DNA from: Ottowia thiooxydans DSM 14619
GTDB taxonomy: Bacteria > Pseudomonadota > Gammaproteobacteria > Burkholderiales > Burkholderiaceae_C
Reading direction: 5' to 3'
Length of the DNA stretch: 64,000 nt
Assembly (NCBI RefSeq): GCF_000422885.1
Contig: NZ_KE383942.1
Location: forward strand, 375,353 to 439,352
Shown one piece after another: positions 1-5,966 of this stretch. The notes beneath the pieces are model-generated. The model was not told the origin of the DNA. It worked only from the letters and a program-made list of their open reading frames with translations, and did no database searches. Position numbers and translations under genes: made by a program. Position 1 is the stretch's first letter; each line of letters begins with the position of its first letter.

Positions 1-90
1 GGTTGGAGCGGAAACAGTGTGCATTGAAAGCCTCATGAATGAATGAGCCTTCATTGCAACCGATATTTGCTCCTAAATATATAGCACTAT

Positions 91-136
91 GCTAGCAGGG
101 TACGTACTTTGCTAGCTAGGTACGTACCCTGCTAGC
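91..136. repeat. 20-bp tandem repeat forming a 17-bp inverted repeat
   Basis: The unit GCTAGC-N4-TACGTAC recurs with a 20-base period (starts at 91 and 111; a third partial unit at 131 keeps only GCTAGC). Bases 91-107 are the exact reverse complement of 120-136, with a 12-base spacer. The repeat overlaps the stop codon of the minus-strand gene that ends at 132. It could be a protein-binding array (iteron- or operator-like) or a hairpin at the gene end. There is no T-run to make a standard terminator. Function unknown. Confidence 0.75.
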
Positions 137-632
137 TGGGTTCAGATTCCCACTCTTTGCACCAGCGCTCGATCACTCGTTGACTTCCCAAGGCATCATA
201 TTTATCAAGCATTGCCCGCGCGAATGCGGATTTACTCCGGTACTCGTGTCTATTCTTCTGCCACCGAATCCAGCAATCGAAAACGTGCTGCTTTGCTGCT
301 TGCTTGGGGCCCGCGTAGTGCTGGTTGATAGCCCGGCGCCTTGCTTTACTAGAGTCTCTAAGTTGGTATGTCAGGGATACAAACTCACTGATTGATTCCT
401 CATCCAAGTTTGTTGCGATAATTTTTTTTAAACGCGCTTTGTGCGCCAAATATTCGACATTCCACGCTTCCGCATCGCCGACAAAAGGGTCAGGACACCC
501 ATGAACTAACTCATCGAGAACGGCTGCGGCTCTTGCCTCTTGCTTTGCAGCAATTTTCCTGACTCTTTCCAGTTCTCTCATTGCAGCTGCATTGCATATG
601 CTGTTAGAAACATCAGTTTCATTACTCGTCAT
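132..632 (-). CDS. Hypothetical protein of an integrative element
   Basis: The product is a 166-residue, charged, Arg/Lys/Glu-rich protein, probably helical, with no signal peptide or membrane segment. A purine-rich GAGGGGGA stretch lies just before the ATG, which supports this start. It lies on the same strand as the 127-residue ORF and the integrase, so all three may be cargo or maintenance genes of one element. I do not recognise the family. The C-terminal part (ERWCKEWE) is Trp- and charge-rich. No function is assigned. Confidence 0.6.
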   Translation of the reverse strand: MTSNETDVSNSICNAAAMRELERVRKIAAKQEARAAAVLDELVHGCPDPFVGDAEAWNVEYLAHKARLKKIIATNLDEESISEFVSLTYQLRDSSKARRRAINQHYAGPKQAAKQHVFDCWIRWQKNRHEYRSKSAFARAMLDKYDALGSQRVIERWCKEWESEPS

Positions 633-720
633 AGCGTCCCCCTCGCCCCTGAAAAAGTTGCCAGCCCAGCCCGTCAGGGAAACGGGTTTTCGGGGATCAG
701 CCTAGGGCTGGCGAAAATGG

Positions 721-1098
721 CTAAGCTGACCAAACTAGACGAAGGTGGCTATGCTTAGGGGGCGCTTTAGTCCTGGCCGCTTTAAACATTGCCTCTATGC
801 GGTCGAGCGGTTCAAGCAACCTCGCCCTGACATCCCAACGCTTTCCTTTGACTGCCCTAACAGAGATCCAGGAGCAAAACTCACCGTTCCGATATGCCAG
901 CCGCTTCGGTGCAATGGGGAATTCAATGTCAGGGATGCGGAGCGTATCAAGCACGCCGCTGGCTGCGACGATCTCATAGCCCCAACTATCTCGAGTGTAA
1001 AGCCGCCCCTCCGGCAGATGTGAGCGGCGAACAAGCATGTCACCAGTCTCGATTCGCTCCCATCCATGGTCTTCTGGGTGGATAATTAATGCAGCCAT
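721..1098 (-). CDS. Hypothetical protein of an integrative element
   Basis: The protein is about 125 residues, starting MAALIIHPEDHGWERIETGD. I prefer the ATG at 1098, because AAAAGGAC sits about eight bases upstream; the frame can be extended two codons to a TTG. It is soluble, with no recognised motif. It lies about 100 bases downstream of the integrase on the same strand and may be co-transcribed with it. Its role is unknown; the context suggests a small accessory gene of the island. Confidence 0.55.
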   Translation of the reverse strand: MAALIIHPEDHGWERIETGDMLVRRSHLPEGRLYTRDSWGYEIVAASGVLDTLRIPDIEFPIAPKRLAYRNGEFCSWISVRAVKGKRWDVRARLLEPLDRIEAMFKAARTKAPPKHSHLRLVWSA

Positions 1099-1199
1099 TT
1101 TCAAAGTCCTTTTGATAGTGGTCAGGCGGTCGGGTCGTTCTCAGGCTTCCCGGTCGCCGTCTTTTTGCCCTACATAGTCCGGCGCAGGGCTTGCCGGTA

Positions 1200-2375
1200 T
1201 CAAATTGCCAGCGCAGCCAGTGCATTAGCGGCGTGCGCCTGTCTCAAGTGTCCGTAGTGTTTTTCGATCATTGGCAAAGACGTATCAGCCAGCTTGGCGA
1301 CGGTTAGCAGATCCAGCCCGTGAGCTGAGATCAGATCGGTGATAGTGCTGTGCCTCAGGCTGTAAGCTGTTGCGCCGCTGGGTAGCTCGGCAGCGGTCAC
1401 GGCATCCCTCATAGGGCCTTTCCATGAGTCCTTGTTCCACGCGGCACCATCCGCTCTTGCGAAGATCGGCGCAGCGGGCAGCTTGTTTTTGCACTGTCCC
1501 GCGATGAAGTCCGCCGTTTCCTTGGGTAGCGGGATCGTGCGCGGCTTGCCGTTTTTGTCGTTGCCGATACGTAGGTTTTTCAGACGTGGCTCGAAGTCTG
1601 CCACTGTGCGGGCTGCGAGCGCACCCGGACGGAGGGGGAGGGCGCTCATAGCTCGGATGAACGTTCCAATGTCTGATGCAGCGTGCCTAACCAGCTTCTG
1701 CCGCTGGGCATGATCCAAGTAAACCTCCCGCTTCCCGCTTGCCGCTTCCACTGGGCGAAGTTTGGTATCCCAAGCCGTGCTACTGGTGATGTAGCCGTCG
1801 GCCAGCGCCAGATTCAGCGCGGCCTTTAAGTTGCTCATATCGCGGTTTAGAGATGCTGCACTGCGTTTGCGCGTGGCTTCCTTCGCTTTGTCTTGCGGCA
1901 TGGCCAAAGTGCCCGCCAGCTTTGAGCGCCAATCATCTAGTACCCGGGGGGTTATTTTTGTGAGGGGCAGGCGCTCAAGCCTTTTATCGTCGAACACCCA
2001 GCGATTGAAGCGGCCTTGCGCATCTTTCGCTGTGCCGTCCCGCCCATCCTCTTTAAGCTTCTTGAGGTAGCGGCGGCAGGCTTCGCCAACTGTGATTTCA
2101 TCTGTGGAGCCGCCACGTCCCAGATGTTCGAACCACTCCCGTGCGGCCTTGGATGCAACATCAAAGCGCATCGCGGGCGCCATGTCGTCAAAAGTACCGA
2201 GCGCGTGGTACTGCTGTTTTTCGTCGTCGCCTCGGCACCTCGCCAACCAAGAACCGGCGCTCTCGGAAGTGAGGCGGCGGTATCCAAGGTAACACCCAGC
2301 TGACAGCTTGTGCCAGTACGGTTCACGCCGTGGCTTTAGGCGGTCACGCGCTCCGACAGTGTTGATGCTAGCCAC
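1200..2375 (-). CDS. Tyrosine recombinase (phage/island integrase)
   Basis: This 391-residue site-specific integrase catalyses strand exchange between element and host attachment sites. The N-terminal third is an arm-binding and SAM-like core-binding region. The C-terminal catalytic domain shows Arg in LPLRPGALAAR (about residue 248), a Lys-bearing turn (KNGKPRTIPL), the Y-S-L-R-H box (about 343-347) and the probable nucleophile Tyr in EKHYGHL (about 374). The start is GTG with GGAG eight bases upstream. Its 5' end faces a tRNA-Val 3' fragment 115 bases away, the usual arrangement for a tRNA-targeting integrase, so the element lies to the left and the chromosome resumes to the right. The gene appears intact. 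Confidence 0.92.
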   Translation of the reverse strand: MASINTVGARDRLKPRREPYWHKLSAGCYLGYRRLTSESAGSWLARCRGDDEKQQYHALGTFDDMAPAMRFDVASKAAREWFEHLGRGGSTDEITVGEACRRYLKKLKEDGRDGTAKDAQGRFNRWVFDDKRLERLPLTKITPRVLDDWRSKLAGTLAMPQDKAKEATRKRSAASLNRDMSNLKAALNLALADGYITSSTAWDTKLRPVEAASGKREVYLDHAQRQKLVRHAASDIGTFIRAMSALPLRPGALAARTVADFEPRLKNLRIGNDKNGKPRTIPLPKETADFIAGQCKNKLPAAPIFARADGAAWNKDSWKGPMRDAVTAAELPSGATAYSLRHSTITDLISAHGLDLLTVAKLADTSLPMIEKHYGHLRQAHAANALAALAI

Positions 2376-2386
2376 GATGATTCTCC

Positions 2387-2407
2387 AGTACGGAAATAGT
2401 ACGGAAA
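2387..2407. repeat. Two direct repeats beside the integrase start
   Basis: AGTACGGAAA occurs at 2387-2396 and again at 2398-2407, an 11-base period (about one helical turn), between the integrase start and the att tRNA fragment. Same-face repeats in this position are typical of integrase arm-type or excisionase sites. That role is inferred. Confidence 0.4.
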
Positions 2408-2489
2408 ATTATAGGCGCAATATGACTGCTTATGAAAGCTTCTCTAGAGAGAAAAGTGCATTCATGAACATTCAAAAACCGTCAATTCT

Positions 2490-2539
2490 CTGCCTTCACA
2501 CGGCAGGGGTCGCAGGTTCAAACCCTGCATCACCCACCA
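2490..2539 (+). tRNA. 3' fragment of tRNA-Val(CAC): attachment-site scar
   Basis: The fragment holds the anticodon stem CTGCC/GGCAG with loop TTCACAC (anticodon CAC, 2497-2499), variable loop GGGTC, T arm GCAGG-TTCAAAC-CCTGC, acceptor strand ATCACCC and an encoded ACCA end. The 5' half (acceptor GGGTGAT and D arm) is absent upstream. This is therefore the duplicated 3' end left by integration rather than a working gene. The intact tRNA should lie at the far end of the element, outside the window to the left. Confidence 0.85.
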
Positions 2540-2556
2540 GAATTTACTTATAGATC

Positions 2557-2593
2557 AAGGGCTTGGAACTAGTTTCAAGCCCTTTATCTTTTT
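2557..2593 (+). terminator. Rho-independent terminator after the tRNA-Val end
   Basis: AAGGGCTTG and CAAGCCCTT form a stem, with ATCTTTTTG following. It lies about 20 bases after the CCA, as expected for the native terminator of the tRNA transcript, so chromosomal sequence resumes here. Confidence 0.75.
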
Positions 2594-2655
2594 GTGCTAA
2601 AAAACGATCACCGGTTGCTCCCCGGGGAGCCGGGTTTAGCGTGTCACAGTCCGTG

Positions 2656-3235
2656 TCACGGTGGCACAGGCTCCATGAAGAACACCTTGCGGGCCTTCGC
2701 AGCCCCGGTACCGTGCGCCGGGAAGCCAATGATGGCTCTGCGCTCAGGCTTGGCGCAGATGCCGCACGTTGCGCAGCTCACGTCGCTACGGATTGAGGCA
2801 GGGCATACAGCGACCAATCGTTCGTCGTTAGTCACACTGGGCTTGGTCTGCTCCGTTGGGAGTACCGTGACCATAGGGGCGATCTTCAATCTGGCAGTTC
2901 ATCCGCGTGGGCAAGTGTGTTGGCCGAGAGGTTGATCGTGAGGCCCTGCGCGTTGGCCTTAGCGATCGCTCGCGCGTTGTGTGGGTCCAGCGGGGAGTAG
3001 TGGGTGTAGGCGAAGCCGTTGCGCCCTCGGTTGGCGTGCACGATCTGCTCGAGTGCGTCGGCATCGATCCGCACGCCATCGCCTGGGAGGTCGCCGGCTT
3101 GGCCATACCGCCAGAGTTGCCGTTTTGGCAAGCTCCGGATCTCCTCACAGAAGTGCTCCAGGCTGTGGCCTCTCGACCCCGCAGTGACTGCGTTCCAGTG
3201 TAGAGCCAGCGGACCATAGCCTGCTGCGGTGCGTC
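2656..3235 (-). pseudogene. Frameshifted relic of a phage/plasmid-type protein (copy 1)
   Basis: Two reading frames together give a recognisable protein: LWRYGQAGDLPGDG, then RGRNGFAYTHY and TINLSANTLAHADELPD, then a stop at 2886, and in another frame KIAPMVTVLPTEQ, AVCPASIRSDVSCATCGICA and AIIGFPAHGTG. The CATCGICA cysteines and the NLSANTLAHAD block recall a family carried by phages and plasmids (I recall it as DUF7227; the number is unverified). One base appears lost at the junction near 2887. The 5' end is truncated near 3235, while the C-terminal end looks natural. It is one of three relics of the same gene, all on this strand (see 10040-10275 and 10989-11056). It is probably non-functional. 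Confidence 0.7.
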
Positions 3236-3254
3236 ACCCTGAAAAATGCGGCGC

Positions 3255-3378
3255 CTAGTTGTATTTGCCTGCGTGGTCTAGCAATTCTTGCTGGTCCGCA
3301 ACGACTAGGGCGTCAAGAGACTTGGCATCACGAGCAACCTCGAAGAAGAACCTATAACCGTGCGAGAAGAAAAGCATT
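3255..3378 (-). pseudogene. Possible C-terminal coding remnant
   Basis: An open frame reading GYRFFFEVARDAKSLDAL, then VVADQQELLDHAGKYN and a TAG stop lies just upstream of relic copy 1 on the same strand. The composition is protein-like (amphipathic, no rare-codon runs), but the fragment has no start and is too short to name. It may be the tail of the gene that once preceded copy 1. Confidence 0.3.
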
Positions 3379-3420
3379 TACATGCGATCGTATTTTTATA
3401 CAATTAAAATACGTTCGTAT
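3377..3420 (+). promoter_or_regulatory. SMR-gene promoter with two TetR-type operators
   Basis: A -35 TTTACA (3377-3382) and -10 TACAAT (3399-3404) are separated by 16 bases. Two near-palindromes share the pattern ATRCGWTCGTAT: 3382-3393 lies between -35 and -10, and 3409-3420 lies at the expected start of transcription. The same motif recurs at 5185-5196 before the second tetR gene. Binding here would block RNA polymerase, so TetR repression of the exporter is inferred. Confidence 0.6.
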
Positions 3421-3448
3421 CTTAATGCTAAATTTCAACGGAGCTCTT

Positions 3449-3769
3449 ATGGCTTGGTTCTTTGTTTTTATCGGTGGTGTTCTTGAGGTGGGTTTCACCA
3501 CGTGTATGCGCTACACAGATGGATTTCGGAATATCCCCTGGACTATCGGCTTCCTGGTCTGCATCGCCGCCAGCATGTACTTTCTTGAGTTAGCCACCAA
3601 GTCTATTCCTATCGGCACAGCTTACGCTGTCTGGACGGGCATTGGCGCGCTGGGCACCGTGCTGATCGGCATGATCTGGTTTCATGAGCCAGCGACGCTT
3701 GTGCGCGGGTTGTTGATCTTTGTTCTCGTCGGCGCGATTGCTGGCCTGAAGATCACATCGGGCCACTGA
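3449..3769 (+). CDS. SMR-family small multidrug/guanidinium exporter
   Basis: This 106-residue, four-helix proton antiporter of the inner membrane belongs to the small multidrug resistance family. Glu13 in GGVLEVGF is the conserved proton/substrate carboxylate. The block GTAYAVWTGIGA and the ending AGLKI resemble the Gdx (SugE) guanidinium-exporter branch more than EmrE. I chose the ATG at 3449 because CGGAGC lies before it; an upstream ATG at 3425 adds eight residues without a good ribosome site. A tetR gene follows after 13 bases, so the two are probably one transcript. SMR proteins work as dimers; with one gene here a homodimer is likely. The substrate cannot be read from sequence. Confidence 0.88.
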   Translation: MAWFFVFIGGVLEVGFTTCMRYTDGFRNIPWTIGFLVCIAASMYFLELATKSIPIGTAYAVWTGIGALGTVLIGMIWFHEPATLVRGLLIFVLVGAIAGLKITSGH

Positions 3770-3782
3770 GCCCGAGTTTGTC

Positions 3783-4325
3783 ATGGGATGTCGTTCAACC
3801 ATTGACCGAGGAAAGGTCCTCGACGCAGCAGAGCGGCTAGTGACCGATTACGGTGCGGCAAGCCTAACCATTGGGGGTGTTGCAAATGCCGCGGGAATTG
3901 GAAAGAGTGGGGTGCAGTCCAGCTTCCGAAGCAAGGAAGGTTTGATCGAAGCAATGCTCATTCGATGGGGTGAGTCCTACGAAAGGAGCTTGGAAGCATT
4001 GGCTGGAAAGTCTCCCGACCCGATGAGCGCATTGCGTGCTCACGTGGGCGTCACCCTGGGCGGCGGTGAAACGAATGCGCGCGGTGCCGCACTTGTCGCT
4101 GCATTACTCCAATCGCCTCATCACTTGACTTGGGTCCGCGACTGGTATGGCAGTCGATTTCGAGATATCGATGACCTATGCAGGCTGTTAGGCATGCGAG
4201 CTCGCATGGTATTTTTTGCTACAGAAGGTTTGTTCTTTCTACACCACCTCGGGCTAATGGGCTTAAGCCCGACCGACTGGCAGCGTTACATCCATGAGAT
4301 CGTCACGCTGGCCGACGCGCAGTAG
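3783..4325 (+). CDS. TetR-family regulator, SMR-linked
   Basis: The product is a 180-residue one-component regulator. The N-terminal helix-turn-helix covers about residues 8-55 (KVLDAAERLVTDYGAASLTI, then GVANAAGIGKSGVQSSF). The C-terminal part is an all-helical ligand/dimer domain. It is encoded immediately downstream of the SMR exporter and is a paralogue of the divergent regulator at 4560-5162: both read ...EAMLxRW after the HTH and have a similar C-terminal layout. It probably represses the exporter operon through the sites at 3382-3420 (inference). The ribosome site is weak, consistent with coupling to the upstream gene. Confidence 0.85.
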   Translation: MGCRSTIDRGKVLDAAERLVTDYGAASLTIGGVANAAGIGKSGVQSSFRSKEGLIEAMLIRWGESYERSLEALAGKSPDPMSALRAHVGVTLGGGETNARGAALVAALLQSPHHLTWVRDWYGSRFRDIDDLCRLLGMRARMVFFATEGLFFLHHLGLMGLSPTDWQRYIHEIVTLADAQ

Positions 4326-4559
4326 GCCCTCATTTCAACCTTGACGCATTCCACAGGCGGACCCGCTGGACGATCCTCAGTTGGACTGCGTGCGAACGTT
4401 TCACCAACCTCGACCCAATCTCGCAAGTGACCTTACTCTTCTGTCCATTCGTGTTCTCTCTAATCTGCCATGGACATGCACGTGTAGAGCGCAGAAACGA
4501 CAACTACCGCGACGCCTTGCTTCTTGATGTGGCGGGGGTAGTCATGACGTGTGTAGGTT

Positions 4560-5162
4560 TCACGATCCTGATTTTTTCGCACCTGTTTTCGGAGCTTGTT
4601 TAGGGCCAGACGTATGACTTTCATCGCCATCTCCCAGCGCCTTCAGGTCTTCAAAAACTTCTTTCCACAGTTTTTCGCTCATGGGAAAACCCACCAAGTA
4701 ACGCATAAAAAATGCACCTTCAGCGGCCAAAAATGCAATTCGAAGACGCTTTTGCTCAGGCGTCTTTGCTGAAAAATCGCCCACCCTGGATGCATACCAT
4801 TGGGCAGCGCTACTCACCTGAGCATCAGAGCCAGCCAAGGTTGCCAGGACGGCAGCGATACGACTACTGGCGGCTTCGGTTTCCGTCGCAGTGGTCTCGA
4901 CATGGGCTCTAATACGCTCGCTCGGTGAGGGGGTGGCACCAGCCACAGCGTCGAATCGTTTCTGCTCTTGCTGAAGCCACCTTTCCAGCATGGCTTCGAC
5001 AAGCGCCTCTCGGGTGCCAAATGCCGACTGCACACTGGCTTTCGAAAGGCCAGCTGCGGTGGCAACGCTGCCAAACGACAACGAAGAAGCACCTGATGCA
5101 GCGACTAGTGCTTCTGCAACATCGAGCAAATGCTCGCGATTGATAGTGCGTGGCCTGCCCAA
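4560..5162 (-). CDS. TetR-family regulator with TTG start
   Basis: This 200-residue TetR protein has an N-terminal HTH (HLLDVAEALVAASGASSLSF, then VATAAGLSKASVQSAF), a helical effector domain, and a Lys-rich tail ending KTGAKKSGS. The start codon is TTG at 5162, supported by GGGAGA six bases upstream; no better ATG exists in frame. The operator-like ATGCGATCGTAC at 5185-5196 lies in its leader, so autoregulation and cross-talk with the SMR-linked TetR are likely. The 234 bases between the two tetR 3' ends hold nothing recognisable. Confidence 0.85.
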   Translation of the reverse strand: MGRPRTINREHLLDVAEALVAASGASSLSFGSVATAAGLSKASVQSAFGTREALVEAMLERWLQQEQKRFDAVAGATPSPSERIRAHVETTATETEAASSRIAAVLATLAGSDAQVSSAAQWYASRVGDFSAKTPEQKRLRIAFLAAEGAFFMRYLVGFPMSEKLWKEVFEDLKALGDGDESHTSGPKQAPKTGAKKSGS

Positions 5163-5184
5163 TTGGTTTCTCCCGGTATTTAAG

Positions 5185-5196
5185 ATGCGATCGTAC
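5185..5196. promoter_or_regulatory. TetR-type operator
   Basis: ATGCGATCGTAC differs by one base from the operator at 3382-3393 and sits 23 bases upstream of the second tetR start. The shared site suggests that both regulators recognise the same sequence. Confidence 0.5.
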
Positions 5197-5966
5197 TAAA
5201 ACGAGTGTTGAATATACCTACATAGCCTCTAAATAGAAAAACTGGTGATACAAGACCGCAAAAGAGACGTGATTCTTGGTACCGGACTCGCCGGACTGAC
5301 CGTAGCCAAGGGATTGCGGGGTGTGCCCGTGCCAGGTCGCATCTGTGGAACGCGAACTTCGCAGTTCGAGGTACGGCTTTCAGAACGTGTGCAAGGATCA
5401 AATGGATGAGTTGATTGGTGCGACGTCTGCAGTGAATGCACATCCTCCTCTCCGATGGTTGCTCGTGAAACGCTCAACGCGCAGCTGCGCTGGTGAAACA
5501 GCTACAGCACTCGTTGATGTCGCGAAAGAGTGTCGCGTATTTACGGCACTTCTGCTGTTGCTTTGCGCCTTCTTCGCATCCACAACGGCCCATTCCACTC
5601 GTATCAGCCAGCAGCATGGGGCGAATGCTGCCGTGTTGGGTGGACAACCCGGACTGCTTGTTGCGGCGTTGCGTCACGTCGCCGTGGCGCAGGTTGCCAT
5701 GGAGCCTGTTCAACCGAAGGGCAAGCGATGGCTTGGCTGCGGAGGCCTCGCGCCGTATAGGCATTGGCTGTGGTTTTGGGGGCAAGCATCTTGCGAACGC
5801 CCACTCACCTCCACTGAAGTAAAGCGGCCGCAAAGTGCCCTAGACAACTTCGCAGCGCGCGCACCACCTTCCTTGGCGTGACTGAACGCGCACGGCTACG
5901 TGCGCTTTTCCATTTTTGATCAGCTCGTGCGCGCGAGGCCGCTCTCGCTCGTGCCAAGGAAACACC
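5197..5966. other. Long intergenic stretch with an oxidoreductase-like fragment
   Basis: There is no convincing gene here. On the plus strand from about 5245 a frame reads DVILGTGLAGLTVAKGLRG, which has the GxGxxG dinucleotide-binding start of FAD/NAD oxidoreductases, then decays to a stop near 5402. It may be a truncated N-terminus of a type II NADH dehydrogenase-like gene. Between 5400 and 5880 several overlapping frames stay open on both strands (the longest is plus-strand 5321-5881), but none has a recognisable motif or ribosome site. The stretch looks like degraded accessory DNA ahead of secDF. Confidence 0.35.

Noticed and set aside
3240-3448. Guanidine riboswitch before the SMR gene
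   Set aside because: No conserved riboswitch stems were seen; the leader between promoter and ATG is too short and holds TetR-type operators instead.
5321-5881. 187-codon frame upstream of secDF
   Set aside because: No ribosome site or recognisable motif; several overlapping frames on both strands are equally open, so coding cannot be supported.
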